Below, in pieces: positions 16,699 through 26,405 of a stretch of DNA of 43,131 nucleotides. Numbering within the stretch: position 1 is the first letter of the stretch; every line of letters begins with the position of its first letter. The stretch is taken from the NCBI GenBank assembly GCA_003283765.1, contig QBVY01000007.1:1-43131 (forward strand), read 5' to 3'. Both the position numbers and the translations under genes were made by a program. The notes under the pieces are model-generated. The model made no database searches and was not told where the DNA came from. It saw nothing but the letters and a program-made list of their open reading frames with translations. Source of the stretch: SAR86 cluster bacterium AG-313-N18 (GTDB lineage Bacteria; Pseudomonadota; Gammaproteobacteria; Magnimaribacterales; D2472).

Positions 16699-16956
16699 TT
16701 ACTGAGAAATGACGTTGACTGTCTTTTTTTGCTTGATGCCTTTGTAAGTGAATTGCACTTGACCGGCTGAAGTGGCAAATAAAGTATGATCTTTACCCAT
16801 GCCAACATTTTCTCCAGGATGAGTATTGGTCCCACGTTGACGTATTATAATTTCACCTGGTTTTACAGTCTGGCCACCAAAACGCTTAACGCCCAATCTC
16901 TTAGAATTGGAGTCTCTACCGTTTTTACTGGAACCACCTGCTTTCTTATGTGCCAT
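16699..16956 (-). CDS. rpmA: 50S ribosomal protein L27
   Basis: L27 reaches the peptidyl transferase centre with its N-terminus. The N-terminus [16 protein letters not shown] is canonical with no cleavable extension. [10 protein letters not shown] and [12 protein letters not shown] follow. Length is 85, the same as E. coli. It lies two bases after rplU in the conserved rplU-rpmA-obgE operon. Confidence 0.98.
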   Translation of the reverse strand: MAHKKAGGSSKNGRDSNSKRLGVKRFGGQTVKPGEIIIRQRGTNTHPGENVGMGKDHTLFATSAGQVQFTYKGIKQKKTVNVISQ

Positions 16957-16958
16957 TA

Positions 16959-17276
16959 CTATTTACCTACGTTGATTTCTTTGATTTTAATCTGAGTGTA
17001 TCTCTGCCTGTGACCAATTTTTCTCATGCTATGTTTTCTTCTACGGAACCTTAGAATGGAAATCTTTTCACCTTTCACTTCTTCAACTATCTCAGCAACA
17101 ACTTTAGCATTTTCTATATATGGCTGGCCTATCTGCACATTATCACCATCGACATATAGCATGACGTTTTCAAAAGCATGGTCCGCTCCTGATTCCTCTT
17201 GCATTAGATCGACTTCTAGGACTTGTCCTAGCTCAACTTTATGCTGTTTTCCACCGGCTTCTATTACTGCGTACAT
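16959..17276 (-). CDS. rplU: 50S ribosomal protein L21
   Basis: Binds 23S rRNA in the 50S subunit. I chose ATG at 17276, which gives the family N-terminus [14 protein letters not shown] and 105 residues (E. coli 103). A longer frame from TTG at 17297 would add seven residues and lies at the promoter. The block [25 protein letters not shown] spans the rRNA-binding region. First gene of rplU-rpmA-obgE. Confidence 0.97.
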   Translation of the reverse strand: MYAVIEAGGKQHKVELGQVLEVDLMQEESGADHAFENVMLYVDGDNVQIGQPYIENAKVVAEIVEEVKGEKISILRFRRRKHSMRKIGHRQRYTQIKIKEINVGK

Positions 17277-17297
17277 AGTTATCTCTAAAGGTGGCAA

Positions 17298-17326
17298 AAT
17301 ATACGCTTTCTGGAAGAAATTATCAA
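17298..17326 (-). promoter_or_regulatory. Promoter of rplU-rpmA-obgE
   Basis: On the minus strand TTGATA (17321-17326), exactly 17 bases, then TATATT (17298-17303). Both boxes match the sigma-70 consensus at five of six positions. Transcription would begin 12-15 bases before the ATG at 17276. Confidence 0.75.
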
Positions 17327-17334
17327 TACTTATG

Positions 17335-17340
17335 TATAAT
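17335..17340 (+). promoter_or_regulatory. -10 element of the ispB-fabA-fabB promoter
   Basis: A perfect TATAAT lies 23 bases before the ispB ATG. No convincing -35 is found at 16-19 bases upstream. The site is back to back with the rplU promoter in the 86-base divergent region. Confidence 0.5.
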
Positions 17341-17362
17341 TTTAGGCTTCTAATTATTTAAG

Positions 17363-18331
17363 ATGTACGAACTCAAAAAAACCACTGCAACCGAACTCAA
17401 AAGAGTTCAATCCGCTATCAAAAAAGAGCTTGCCAGTGAAAAAATAATTCAAGAAATTTATGAATATATATTTAATGCAGAGGGCAAAAAAACAAGAGCT
17501 TTGTTATGCTTGCTAGCCTCTAAGTCTCCTGACATCAAGGGTAATAATAGAATTAATCTAGCGAGTATTATTGAACTTTTGCATACAGCAACATTAGTTC
17601 ATGATGATGTTGTGGATGAATCAGAGCGAAGACGTGGAACCAGATCTGTAAATCAAGTTTGGACAAATTCATACAGTGTCTTGATGGGTGATTTTATATA
17701 TTCAAAGGCCTTTATTTTAATGGTAAAACTTGGGATTCCTTCTGTCTTAGATGAATTAGCAAAAGCAACCAATGACATTGCTAGAGGCGAAATTATTCAG
17801 TTAGAGCTCTTTGAAAAAAAACAACAGATTAAACTTAAAGATTTGCTCAAAGTAAGCTATTTGAAAACAGGGAGACTCTTTGAGGCATCAGCTAAAACTG
17901 GCGCCATGCTTGCAAGAAGATCTAAAAAGGAAATTAAAACATTTGGGTTACTAGGAAAAGCTTTGGGAACTGCATTCCAGATTCAAGATGACATTCTGGA
18001 TTATGAGGCGCTAAAACTGGATACAGGAAAACCTGCTTTAAAAGATTTTAAGGAGGGAAAAGTTACATTTCCTTTGTATTTTGCTCTTCAGCAGGCTAAC
18101 ACAAAAGATAAAAATTTTATTTTAAATCAATTAGGTCAATCAAAAATATTAAAAAAAGATCAAGATAAAGTCTATCAATTAATACAAGATGATAAAACTC
18201 AAAAAGAAATAAGTGCTTTGTTAGAGAAGTATACAAAAGAAACCTTGAGACATTTAAATAAATTAAAGCATCATGCCTGCTACAATGAGATGCTAGATTT
18301 AGTAACTTTCTCCAAAGTAAGGAAAATATGA
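17363..18331 (+). CDS. ispB: trans-Polyprenyl (octaprenyl-type) diphosphate synthase
   Basis: Builds the all-trans polyprenyl tail of ubiquinone from farnesyl and isopentenyl diphosphates. The first Asp-rich motif DDVVD is at residues 81-85, followed by RRRGTRSVN. The second, DDILD, is at 209-213, with the GKPALKDFKEGKVTFPL block after it. Length is 322, against 323 in E. coli. Divergence from rplU-rpmA-obgE is a widespread gammaproteobacterial arrangement. Its stop overlaps the fabA start by four bases, so it is coupled to fatty acid genes, which is less usual. Chain length (C40 or C45) cannot be read from sequence alone. Confidence 0.95.
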   Translation: MYELKKTTATELKRVQSAIKKELASEKIIQEIYEYIFNAEGKKTRALLCLLASKSPDIKGNNRINLASIIELLHTATLVHDDVVDESERRRGTRSVNQVWTNSYSVLMGDFIYSKAFILMVKLGIPSVLDELAKATNDIARGEIIQLELFEKKQQIKLKDLLKVSYLKTGRLFEASAKTGAMLARRSKKEIKTFGLLGKALGTAFQIQDDILDYEALKLDTGKPALKDFKEGKVTFPLYFALQQANTKDKNFILNQLGQSKILKKDQDKVYQLIQDDKTQKEISALLEKYTKETLRHLNKLKHHACYNEMLDLVTFSKVRKI

Positions 18332-18849
18332 CATTTACACCTGCCTCAAGCTACACAAAAAAAGATTTGGTTGCATGTGGCGATGGCGATCTTTTTGGGC
18401 CAAACAATGGGCGTCTACCAGCTGATGAAATGCTGATGTTTGATTCAATCGATCAAATTGATAAAACTTCAGGAAAATATTCAAAAGGTAGAATTATTGC
18501 TCATCTAAATATTGAAGAAAGTTTATGGTTTTTTAAAGTTCATTTTAAATCTGATCCAGTGATGCCGGGATGCCTAGGATTAGATGCAATGTGGCAACTA
18601 TTAGGATTTTATCTTTGCTGGCTTGAGTTACCTGGTTATGGAAGAGCATTAGGTTCAGATAAAGTTAAATTTTTTGGTCAGGTCACTCCAAAAGCAAAAA
18701 TCGTTAGATATGAAATAGACATAAAACGAGTTGTTAACAGAGGAGCTGTTGTAGGCTTTGCTGATGGTAATATGTTTGTTGATGATCGTCACGTTTATTC
18801 AGCAGATGGCTTAAGAGTAGGTCTATTTAAAGATACTAGTGCATTCTAA
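18328..18849 (+). CDS. fabA: 3-hydroxydecanoyl-ACP dehydratase/isomerase FabA
   Basis: Dehydrates 3-hydroxydecanoyl-ACP and isomerises the product to cis-3-decenoyl-ACP, the entry to anaerobic unsaturated fatty acid synthesis. The catalytic His72 sits in KVHFKSDPVMPG and Asp86 in GLDAMWQLLGFY. The C-terminus GLFKDTSAF matches E. coli almost exactly. Length is 173, against 172. The start overlaps ispB (ATGA) and the stop shares a base with the fabB ATG (TAATG). Confidence 0.98.
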   Translation: MTFTPASSYTKKDLVACGDGDLFGPNNGRLPADEMLMFDSIDQIDKTSGKYSKGRIIAHLNIEESLWFFKVHFKSDPVMPGCLGLDAMWQLLGFYLCWLELPGYGRALGSDKVKFFGQVTPKAKIVRYEIDIKRVVNRGAVVGFADGNMFVDDRHVYSADGLRVGLFKDTSAF

Positions 18850-20054
18850 TGAAAAATGTAGTTGTAACTGGCGTAGGTATTGTCTCTTGCATAGGTTCAA
18901 ATACTCAAGAAGTACTTAAGAGTTTGAAGAAAGGAAAATCAGGTATTTCTAGAAACTCTACTTATGCAGATATGGGTTTTAGAAGCCATGTTTCTGGCGC
19001 TATAAACCTTGATTTGGCTGAATTAATTGATAGAAAGACTCTTCGTTTTATGAGTGAAGCTTCAGGGTTTGGATATATTGCTGCTCAAGAAGCTATTCAT
19101 CATGCATCTTTGAACCTAGAAGAAATGAATCTATCGAAAATTGGAATAGTGGCTGGGTCCGGTGGAGCATCTTCAGCAGCTCAAATAGAGGCGTCAGATA
19201 CTGCAAGAGAGCGAGGGCCTAAAAGGATAGGACCATATGCTGTTACAAAAACAATGGGTAGTACTGTTTCCGCCATTTTGGGCACAACTCTGAAGCTGAA
19301 AGGAGTGAATTACTCTATTTCATCTGCATGCTCAACTAGTGCTCATTGTATCGGCCATGCAGCAGAGCTTATTCAATTAGGCAAACAAGATATTATTATT
19401 GCTGGCGGTGCAGAACAAGAGCACTGGACTTCATCCTCCATGTTTGATGCTATGGGCGCCCTTTCCTCTCAATACAATGATATGCCTGAAAGAGCCTCAA
19501 GGCCATTTGATGTCGATAGAGATGGATTTGTAATCGCTGGTGGCTCAGGAATGCTCATCCTCGAGGAAGAAGAGCATGCCATCAAAAGAAATGCACCTAT
19601 CATTGCAAGGCTAAAAAGTTATTGCGCAAACTCTGACGGCTATGACATGGTGTCTCCCTCAGGCGAAGGTGCTACGAGATGCATGAGTGAAGCAATTGAA
19701 GCTTATGGTTCTGATGTTGATTATATAAATGCTCATGGCACAAGCACCCCTCTTGGAGATCTTGCTGAGCTGAGCGCAATAAAAGCAGTATTTGGAAAAA
19801 ATGCTCCAGTGATTGGATCTACAAAATCAATGACTGGCCACTCCTTAGGAGCAACTGGAGCCCAGGAGGCAATATATTCTATCTTGATGATGCAACATGA
19901 TTTTATTGCTCCATCGATTAATATAGTCACTTTGGTTGAAGATGCAGAGGGGTTGAATATTTGCCGATCAATGAAGGAGCAAAAATTAAACGCTGTAATG
20001 AGTAATTCATTTGGTTTTGGTGGAACCAATGCAAGTTTAATTTTTAGCAAGTAA
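18849..20054 (+). CDS. fabB: 3-oxoacyl-ACP synthase I FabB
   Basis: Condensing enzyme that elongates cis-3-decenoyl-ACP and so works directly after FabA. The Cys-His-His triad is present: Cys161 in SSACSTSAH, His296 in NAHGTSTPLGD, and His331 in KSMTGHSLGATGAQE. The C-terminus SNSFGFGGTNASL is canonical. Length is 401, against 406 in E. coli. It starts one base inside the fabA stop, showing tight coupling. Confidence 0.98.
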   Translation: MKNVVVTGVGIVSCIGSNTQEVLKSLKKGKSGISRNSTYADMGFRSHVSGAINLDLAELIDRKTLRFMSEASGFGYIAAQEAIHHASLNLEEMNLSKIGIVAGSGGASSAAQIEASDTARERGPKRIGPYAVTKTMGSTVSAILGTTLKLKGVNYSISSACSTSAHCIGHAAELIQLGKQDIIIAGGAEQEHWTSSSMFDAMGALSSQYNDMPERASRPFDVDRDGFVIAGGSGMLILEEEEHAIKRNAPIIARLKSYCANSDGYDMVSPSGEGATRCMSEAIEAYGSDVDYINAHGTSTPLGDLAELSAIKAVFGKNAPVIGSTKSMTGHSLGATGAQEAIYSILMMQHDFIAPSINIVTLVEDAEGLNICRSMKEQKLNAVMSNSFGFGGTNASLIFSK

Positions 20055-20069
20055 TAAAGAGGGAGTTAT

Positions 20070-20486
20070 ATGGAAATCTTATACCCAATGTTCGTTGTGA
20101 TCTTACTTTCAGGGGCGCTATTTTTAATCATGGCTGGCACTAGAGTGCCGTCTATTCTAAAACATTTTGGAAACTTGCAGGCTGCAAAGCATTCTGATGA
20201 TTTAAGACCCAATCTACCAGACCTTGGAAGAAACATAACAGATAATTACAATCATTTGTTTGAACAGCCAACGCTTTTTTATGCCTTAGTTACCTATATT
20301 TTTTTAATGAATCATGTTGAGCTTATGCATGTGTATCTTGCGTGGTCTTATGCTTTTCTGCGCATCGTTCACTCAATTATTCAAGTCACTTCAAATAATG
20401 TTTCATATAGAGCGTTAGTCTTTATAGCATCAGGGGTGTGTTTGGTCCTAATGATCATAAAAGAGATCATCTTTTTCTTAAGCTAA
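20070..20486 (+). CDS. MAPEG family membrane protein
   Basis: Four-helix membrane protein of 138 residues of the MAPEG superfamily (membrane-associated proteins in eicosanoid and glutathione metabolism). Hydrophobic segments lie at about residues 3-24, 66-82, 86-105 and 112-136. The block NHLFEQPTLFYALV is the characteristic bacterial MAPEG motif. Its substrate is unknown. It follows fabB by 15 bases with a GGGAG ribosome site, so it is probably cotranscribed. The 3' end overlaps the convergent CsaA-like gene by nine bases. Confidence 0.85.
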   Translation: MEILYPMFVVILLSGALFLIMAGTRVPSILKHFGNLQAAKHSDDLRPNLPDLGRNITDNYNHLFEQPTLFYALVTYIFLMNHVELMHVYLAWSYAFLRIVHSIIQVTSNNVSYRALVFIASGVCLVLMIIKEIIFFLS

Positions 20487-20816
20487 TCGAGACCCATTAG
20501 TGGCTCCTTTTTGGGGAACAGCTAAAATAATACTTCCATCCGATTGAGTAAATCCTGTTACAAGACACTCTGACATAAATGGCCCGATCTGTTTTTTAGG
20601 AAAATTAATGACTGCTGCAACTTGCATGCCTACTAAAGACTGGGGATTATAATGATCAGTAATCTGAGCAGACGATTTTTTAATACCTATCTCCTCTCCA
20701 AAATCTATGGTCATTTTTATCGCAGGCTTGATTGCCTCTTTGAATTCTTCTGCAAATAGAATAGTCCCAACACGCACATCAACTCTCTCAAACTCGCTCC
20801 AAGTTAAATCATTCAT
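20478..20816 (-). CDS. csaA: CsaA-like tRNA-binding-domain protein
   Basis: Stand-alone OB-fold tRNA-binding domain of 112 residues, the size of bacterial CsaA (reported chaperone-like and secretion-related in Bacillus). FERVDVRVGTIL at the N-terminus is the conserved first strand, with KMTIDFGEEIGIKKSSAQIT in the middle and SDGSIILAVPQKGATNGSRL at the end. No synthetase domain is attached. The start overlaps the upstream crotonase gene by eight bases, so they are likely cotranscribed. The physiological role here is uncertain. Confidence 0.87.
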   Translation of the reverse strand: MNDLTWSEFERVDVRVGTILFAEEFKEAIKPAIKMTIDFGEEIGIKKSSAQITDHYNPQSLVGMQVAAVINFPKKQIGPFMSECLVTGFTQSDGSIILAVPQKGATNGSRLA

Positions 20817-21666
20817 TATTATCCCACCATGGAAAAAAATCAGGCATATCTGAGGATATAAGATTTTTAAATTTTGCTGGACGCTTTTCTAAAAATGAAT
20901 TTACTCCCTCTTTTGCATCATCTGACGCTCCCCTAGAATCAATGGCCTTACTTTCTACTACATGAGCATCATAAGGATCACTTTGACCAAATGATCTCCA
21001 AAGCATTTGTCTGGTAATAGCGATAGAGATTGGTGCAGATTTTTCTATGAGTTCTTGAGCTATTTTTATTGCGTCATCGATGAGGTTTTCTGGTTTATGG
21101 ATACTAGAAATTAATGAAATATCTAAAGCTTCCTTAGATTCAATGATTCTCCCAGAAAATGTTAAATCTAAAGCTTTAGAAATGCCTACAATTTTAGGAA
21201 GAAACCAGCTACTACATGCATCAGGGACAATCCCTCTGTTATTAAATACAAATCCGAATCTTGCATCTTCAGAGGCAATTCGAATATCACCTGGGAGTTG
21301 CATGGATGCTCCAATGCCAACTGCAGGACCATTGCATGCAAATATAATAGGCTTTAAAAATTTGTACATTCTTAGAGTAAGAATGCCGCCCGAATCTCTT
21401 CTAAAATCATCCTCTTTAACTGCAAAATTATCAAAAGATGGATTGAATGTATCTTTGCCACTGCTTAGGTCAGCACCAGCACAAAAAGCTCTACCTGCTC
21501 CCGAGATAATTACTGCTTTTAAATTATCATCTGCTTCTATAGCATCAAATGCGCATATTAGCTCTTCCATCATAAGGAATGTAAAAGCATTTAATTTTTC
21601 TGGTCTATTTAAGAATAGAACAGCGAGATTTTCATGCTGTTCTATTGTAATTGTTTTGTAAGTCAC
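20809..21666 (-). CDS. Crotonase-fold (enoyl-CoA hydratase/isomerase family) protein
   Basis: CoA-dependent enzyme of the crotonase superfamily, 285 residues. The CoA-binding block NRPEKLNAF and the oxyanion segments GAGRAFCAGADLS and GPAVGIGASMQLPGD are clear. By alignment to rat mitochondrial hydratase the two catalytic glutamates are not at their usual places (Ser in GIGASMQL; Asn in the FVFNNRG stretch). The nearby block GIVPDACSSWFLP is typical of another crotonase subgroup, which usually has Glu where this one has Asp. The reaction is therefore unclear. The start is GTG at 21666. It lies six bases after ssb, so it shares the ssb transcript. Confidence 0.88.
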   Translation of the reverse strand: MTYKTITIEQHENLAVLFLNRPEKLNAFTFLMMEELICAFDAIEADDNLKAVIISGAGRAFCAGADLSSGKDTFNPSFDNFAVKEDDFRRDSGGILTLRMYKFLKPIIFACNGPAVGIGASMQLPGDIRIASEDARFGFVFNNRGIVPDACSSWFLPKIVGISKALDLTFSGRIIESKEALDISLISSIHKPENLIDDAIKIAQELIEKSAPISIAITRQMLWRSFGQSDPYDAHVVESKAIDSRGASDDAKEGVNSFLEKRPAKFKNLISSDMPDFFPWWDNNE

Positions 21667-21672
21667 CGAAAT

Positions 21673-22110
21673 CTAGAAAGGTATATCTTCCTCTGAGATT
21701 TGAGACGCTTGAGATGGAGCTGATTGAGAGGCTGGCTGTGATTGATCGTAAGCACCTCCATCACCGGAAGATTGCCTACCACCAAGCATGTTCATCTCGT
21801 TGCCAAGTATTTCTGTAGTGTATCTGTCGTTGCCTTCTTTATCTTGCCATTTTCTAGTTTGTAATTTGCCTTCAACATAAAGCTGAGAGCCTTTATCAAG
21901 ATATTGTTCAGCGATTTCTGCCAGTTTTCCAAAAAAGACAACTCTGTGCCATTCTGTTTTCTCTCTTTGTTCTCCAGAATCTTTGTCTTTCCATGATTCT
22001 GAGGTCGCAATTGAAAGTGTAGCAACTGCTGTGTTTGTTTGGGTATATCGCATTTCAGGTTTTTGCCCTAAATTACCTACCAAAATTACTTTATTTACTC
22101 CTCTAGCCAT
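21673..22110 (-). CDS. ssb: Single-stranded DNA-binding protein
   Basis: Tetrameric OB-fold protein that coats ssDNA in replication and repair. The N-terminus [23 protein letters not shown] and [18 protein letters not shown] are canonical. A Gln/Ser/Ala-rich flexible linker follows, and the acidic tip EEDIPF is the docking site for partner proteins. Length is 145, against 178 in E. coli; the difference is in the linker. It has a good AGAGG Shine-Dalgarno and diverges from uvrA as in E. coli. Confidence 0.98.
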   Translation of the reverse strand: MARGVNKVILVGNLGQKPEMRYTQTNTAVATLSIATSESWKDKDSGEQREKTEWHRVVFFGKLAEIAEQYLDKGSQLYVEGKLQTRKWQDKEGNDRYTTEILGNEMNMLGGRQSSGDGGAYDQSQPASQSAPSQASQISEEDIPF

Positions 22111-22177
22111 AATTACCTCTTATAATTACTTAAGTTTAACTCGAAACAAATCAGCTGGATAAAAATTCTGCAAATAA
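22111..22177. promoter_or_regulatory. ssb/uvrA divergent promoter region
   Basis: On plus, TTTAAC (22135-22140), 17 bases, then GATAAA (22158-22163) could drive uvrA with a leader of about eight bases. On minus, TTGTTT with TTATAA after 18 bases could drive ssb. In E. coli this region carries a LexA box; I find no CTGT-N8-ACAG here. Confidence 0.45.
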
Positions 22178-25000
22178 ATGGAAAAAATTTCTATAAAAGG
22201 TGCCCGAACACATAACCTTAAAAATATCTCTTTAGATATTCCGCGAGGGGAATTAATCGTGATAACTGGATTATCAGGATCTGGAAAGTCATCTTTGGCA
22301 TTTGATACTATTTATGCCGAAGGCCAAAGACGCTATGTAGAATCTCTTTCAGCATATGCACGACAATTTTTATCTATGATGGAAAAGCCAGATGTTGATC
22401 AAATTGATGGTCTCTCCCCTGCAATATCTATTGAGCAAAAATCTACCTCACATAACCCGAGATCAACTGTAGGAACTGTTACAGAAATTTATGATTATCT
22501 AAGATTATTATATGCACGAATTGGGGTTCCAATTTGTCCAGATCATAACGAAGAGCTCTCGGCTAAAACAGTTAGTGAGATATGTGATGTAATATATGAA
22601 CTTGGCTATGATAAAAAAATTATGGTCATGGCTCCCGTGGTCAGAGGTAAAAAAGGAGAGCATCTAGGTGTTTATGAAGATTTGAAAGCTGAAGGTTTTG
22701 TTAGGGTAAAAATTAATGATGTTGTTTATCCATTAGATGAGTTTCCAGGATTAAATAAAAATCAAAAACATGATATCTCAGCTATTGTTGATAGGCTGAA
22801 ATTACAAAAGGATGACGATAATAGATCTAGGTTATCTGAATCAATTGATACTGCTCTCAATCTTTCAGATGGCCTTGTTCAGATAGAAGTTCTTGATGAA
22901 GAATCAGAAGTGCTGCTTTTTTCTTCAAATTTTTCTTGCTCTCAATGCGGCTACTCCGTGACTGAGTTAGAGCCAAGAATGTTTTCTTTTAACAATCCTT
23001 TTGGAGCGTGTGAAAAATGTGACGGCCTGGGAGTCATTCAGTACTTTGATCAAAATAAATTAATATCGGATAATTCTTCAACGATCAATGAAGGTGCCAT
23101 TAAGGGATGGAATAGAAGAAATAGATTCTATTTTCATCAATTAAAGTGTTTGGCCAAGCATTATGATTTTGATTTAGATACCCCATGGGAATCCTACTCT
23201 GAAGAAATCCAGAATATCCTTTTGTGGGGATCTAAGGATAAGATCAACTTTTCTAAAAGTTTTAGGAGTGGCAGCAAAATAGTACGGCAACATCGTTTTG
23301 AGGGCATTATTCCTAATACTGAAAGAAGATTCAAAGAAACAGACTCAGAATTTATTAGAAATGAGTTGGCAAAGATGCTCTCAGATAGTCATTGTGATGC
23401 TTGCGGAGGATCTAGACTTAAAAAAGAATCGAGGAATATTTTTGTTAATGAGACTCCCATTCAAAATATTACAAATCAAAAAATATCAGAGGCATTATCT
23501 TTTTTTCAAAATATTGAACTTAAGGGTGCAAAAGCAACGATTGCTGAAAAGATTTTAAAAGAAATTAAGGAACGCCTTACGTTTCTTGAAGATGTTGGGC
23601 TGAACTATCTAACCTTGGATAGAGGAGCTGGGACTCTCTCAGGAGGAGAAGCTCAAAGGATTAGGCTAGCTAGTCAAATTGGCTCTGGTCTGGTTGGAGT
23701 TACTTATGTTCTTGATGAGCCCTCAATAGGACTTCATCAAAGAGATAATGAACGTCTCATTAAAACTCTTTATCACCTTAAAAGTCTTGGAAATACCGTA
23801 ATAGTTGTTGAGCATGATGAAGATGCAATTAGATGTGCAGATCATATTATTGATATTGGACCTGGGGCTGGTAAACATGGTGGAGAGATCTGCGCTCAAG
23901 GAAAATTAACAGATATATTGAAAAGCAAAGAATCTATGACTGCTGCCTACCTTTCTGGAGAAAGAAAAATTAATTTCCCTAAAACTGCAAAAAAGCCTGA
24001 TAAATTTATTGAGATAGTTGACGCATATGAAAATAATTTACAGCATGTAACTGCAAAAATCCCTGTAGGAGTTTTTACTTGTATTACTGGCGTTTCTGGT
24101 TCGGGTAAATCCTCGCTCATCAATCAGACATTGATGCCAATGAGTAGTTTTTTACTTAACAAAGCTAATCTCAACAAAGAAATTAAATGTAAACAAATTA
24201 AAGGTTTGGAGCACCTAGATAAGGTAATTGGAATAGATCAATCTCCTATTGGCCGCACTCCAAGATCTAACCCAGCAACCTATACAGGTCTCTTCTCGCA
24301 TATTAGAGACTTATTTTCTCAATCTGAAGAAGCAAGAACAAGGGGGTATAAACCAGGTCGATTTAGCTTCAATGTTAAGGGAGGAAGATGTGAGGCATGC
24401 CAAGGCGATGGGATGATAAAAGTAGAGATGCATTTTTTAGCAGATGTTTATGTAAAGTGTGATGTCTGTGATGGAAAAAGATACAACGAGCAAACTCTTG
24501 AAGTTAAATATAAGGGCAAAAATATTGCTGAGGTTTTAAGTATGACAGTAGAAGAAGCTCTTGAATTCTTTCAAGCCATCCCAGCAATCAAAAATAAACT
24601 TCAAACACTGGCTGATGTGGGTCTGACTTATATAACCCTTGGACAGTCTGCAACTACGCTCTCTGGAGGAGAGGCCCAAAGAATTAAGCTCGCAAAAGAA
24701 CTTTCCAAAAGAAGTACTGGAAAAACATTATTTATTTTAGATGAGCCAACAACAGGTCTGCACTTCTATGATATTGAGTTACTACTAGGGGTTTTAAAAA
24801 GACTGTCTGATCAGGGGAATACTGTAGTAGTAATCGAACACAATCTAGATGTAATTAAATCAAGTGATTGGATAATAGATCTTGGCCCAGAGGGAGGAAG
24901 TGACGGAGGGCTAATAATTGCTGAAGGATCTCCAAGCAAAGTTGCTCAGTCTAAAAAGTCTTATACAGGCAAGTACCTTAAAGAGGTTTTAAAAAGCTAA
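22178..25000 (+). CDS. uvrA: Excinuclease ABC subunit UvrA
   Basis: Damage-recognition ATPase of nucleotide excision repair. It has two ABC ATPase modules. The first Walker A is GLSGSGKSS at residues 31-39, the second GVSGSGKSS in the C-terminal half, and each half has an LSGGEAQRI signature. Zinc-binding Cys pairs are visible in CSQCGYS with [17 protein letters not shown], and CEACQGDG with CDVCDGKRY. Length is 940, the same as E. coli. No Shine-Dalgarno precedes the ATG. The stop overlaps the convergent rplQ stop. Confidence 0.98.
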   Translation: MEKISIKGARTHNLKNISLDIPRGELIVITGLSGSGKSSLAFDTIYAEGQRRYVESLSAYARQFLSMMEKPDVDQIDGLSPAISIEQKSTSHNPRSTVGTVTEIYDYLRLLYARIGVPICPDHNEELSAKTVSEICDVIYELGYDKKIMVMAPVVRGKKGEHLGVYEDLKAEGFVRVKINDVVYPLDEFPGLNKNQKHDISAIVDRLKLQKDDDNRSRLSESIDTALNLSDGLVQIEVLDEESEVLLFSSNFSCSQCGYSVTELEPRMFSFNNPFGACEKCDGLGVIQYFDQNKLISDNSSTINEGAIKGWNRRNRFYFHQLKCLAKHYDFDLDTPWESYSEEIQNILLWGSKDKINFSKSFRSGSKIVRQHRFEGIIPNTERRFKETDSEFIRNELAKMLSDSHCDACGGSRLKKESRNIFVNETPIQNITNQKISEALSFFQNIELKGAKATIAEKILKEIKERLTFLEDVGLNYLTLDRGAGTLSGGEAQRIRLASQIGSGLVGVTYVLDEPSIGLHQRDNERLIKTLYHLKSLGNTVIVVEHDEDAIRCADHIIDIGPGAGKHGGEICAQGKLTDILKSKESMTAAYLSGERKINFPKTAKKPDKFIEIVDAYENNLQHVTAKIPVGVFTCITGVSGSGKSSLINQTLMPMSSFLLNKANLNKEIKCKQIKGLEHLDKVIGIDQSPIGRTPRSNPATYTGLFSHIRDLFSQSEEARTRGYKPGRFSFNVKGGRCEACQGDGMIKVEMHFLADVYVKCDVCDGKRYNEQTLEVKYKGKNIAEVLSMTVEEALEFFQAIPAIKNKLQTLADVGLTYITLGQSATTLSGGEAQRIKLAKELSKRSTGKTLFILDEPTTGLHFYDIELLLGVLKRLSDQGNTVVVIEHNLDVIKSSDWIIDLGPEGGSDGGLIIAEGSPSKVAQSKKSYTGKYLKEVLKS

Positions 25001-25413
25001 GCTGCTGAAGAGCCTTCTTTGAGCTCGGGCTCAGCTATTTCTGTTGAGCCATCTAAATCCCTATCGACCCACTCAACATAAGCTATGTCAGCTTTATCTC
25101 CTGGTCTAAAACCAGCTTTGATAATTCTTAAATAACCACCCGGTCTATCTTTTGACTTAACAGCAATTTCAGTAAAGAGTTTATTGACAGCAGAATCAAG
25201 CCTAAGTTTATTAAATGCTCTTCTTCGATTTGCAACAGAATCGTCTTTGGCCATTGTAATCAAAGGCTCAACAAAAGATCTAAGTTCTTTGGCCTTTGGA
25301 ACTGTTGTTTTAATCAGCTCTCTTTCAATAAATGCAATAGCAAGATTTTTCATCAACGCTTTGCGATGCGATGAGTTCCTATTTAATTTTCTGCCTGATT
25401 TTCTATGTCTCAT
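24997..25413 (-). CDS. rplQ: 50S ribosomal protein L17
   Basis: Last gene of the alpha operon. The N-terminus [20 protein letters not shown] is diagnostic, with RRRAFNKL and [23 protein letters not shown] following. At 138 residues it is about ten longer than E. coli (127), with an acidic tail. It begins four bases after rpoA. Its stop codon overlaps that of the convergent uvrA. Confidence 0.98.
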   Translation of the reverse strand: MRHRKSGRKLNRNSSHRKALMKNLAIAFIERELIKTTVPKAKELRSFVEPLITMAKDDSVANRRRAFNKLRLDSAVNKLFTEIAVKSKDRPGGYLRIIKAGFRPGDKADIAYVEWVDRDLDGSTEIAEPELKEGSSAA

Positions 25414-25417
25414 TTTA

Positions 25418-26383
25418 TTAACCCATTGGCGGCCAATTCTCTAATGTTGTGCCTAGAGAAAAGCCTTTTGATGCAAGGACATCCTTGATTTCGTTTAAAG
25501 ATTTTTTTCCTAAATTAGGAGTTTTTAATAAATCAAACTCTGTTCTTTGAAGAAGGTCTCCGATCAGGAAAATGCTCTCAGCCTTCAAGCAGTTTGTTGA
25601 TCTAACTGTAAGTTCTAACTCTTCAATTGACCTCATTAGGAATGGATCAAAGTCATTTTGATCTTTCTTCGCTTCTTGTTCAGCAATAGCATCTAAATCA
25701 ACAAATGCAGCTAATTGCTGTTGCATAATAGTTGCGGCATGTTCTATTGCTTTCTTTGGATCCAACGTACCATCAGTTTCTAATTCTACTATCAGCTTAT
25801 CTAGGTCAGTTCTTTTTTCAAATCTTGCATTTTCAACTGTATATGCAACTCTTCGTACTGGGCTGAAAGATGCATCAACTTTTAAAGCACCAACTGCGGT
25901 TTCTTCCTCACCTCTTGAATCAGCTGGCTCATAGCCTCTTCCAGTTTTAACAGTTGCGGTAAGAGATAAACTGACTTTATCAACCAATGAAGCAACATGA
26001 TGCTCTGCGTCAGGCAATTCAACATTTCCTGGTACTTCAAAAGAGTTGGATGTGACCTCACATGGACCAGAGACATCTAATTTTATAACAGCACTGGTAC
26101 CTTCAATTAAGCTAATAGGCATATCCTTAAGGTTTAACAATATATCAATAACATCTTCTCTAACGCCTTCAATAGTTGAATATTCATGAGAAATACCGTC
26201 AATGGTTACGTCAGTTATTGCTGCGCCTGGCATAGAAGACAAAAGAATTCTTCTTAGTGCATTTCCTAGAGTATGGCCAAAGCCTCTTTCTAATGGCTCT
26301 AGTGTAATTTTAGATGTATTGTTATCTATGTCATCAACTTGAATGTCAGTTGGGACTAAAAGATCTATTACTGATGTTTCCAT
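25418..26383 (-). CDS. rpoA: RNA polymerase alpha subunit
   Basis: Scaffolds core RNA polymerase assembly and contacts UP elements and activators. The N-terminal dimerisation domain has [28 protein letters not shown]. The C-terminal domain, after an acidic linker, has [15 protein letters not shown] and the helix-hairpin-helix block [17 protein letters not shown]. Length is 321, against 329. It lies between rpsD and rplQ in the standard alpha operon. Confidence 0.99.
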   Translation of the reverse strand: METSVIDLLVPTDIQVDDIDNNTSKITLEPLERGFGHTLGNALRRILLSSMPGAAITDVTIDGISHEYSTIEGVREDVIDILLNLKDMPISLIEGTSAVIKLDVSGPCEVTSNSFEVPGNVELPDAEHHVASLVDKVSLSLTATVKTGRGYEPADSRGEEETAVGALKVDASFSPVRRVAYTVENARFEKRTDLDKLIVELETDGTLDPKKAIEHAATIMQQQLAAFVDLDAIAEQEAKKDQNDFDPFLMRSIEELELTVRSTNCLKAESIFLIGDLLQRTEFDLLKTPNLGKKSLNEIKDVLASKGFSLGTTLENWPPMG

Positions 26384-26405
26384 AATTTCCTTCCGTTTTT
26401 AAGTA

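Noticed and set aside
17277-17297. Longer start (TTG at 17297) for rplU
   Set aside because: It would lie within a base of the -10 box and adds seven residues absent from the L21 family.
22155-22171. LexA (SOS) box in the ssb/uvrA gap
   Set aside because: The nearest match CTGGATAAAAATTCTG lacks the ACAG half of the CTGT-N8-ACAG consensus.
25020-25034. Terminator hairpin GAGC-GCTC at the uvrA/rplQ convergence
   Set aside because: The stem is only four pairs, lies inside rplQ codons and is not followed by a T run on either strand.
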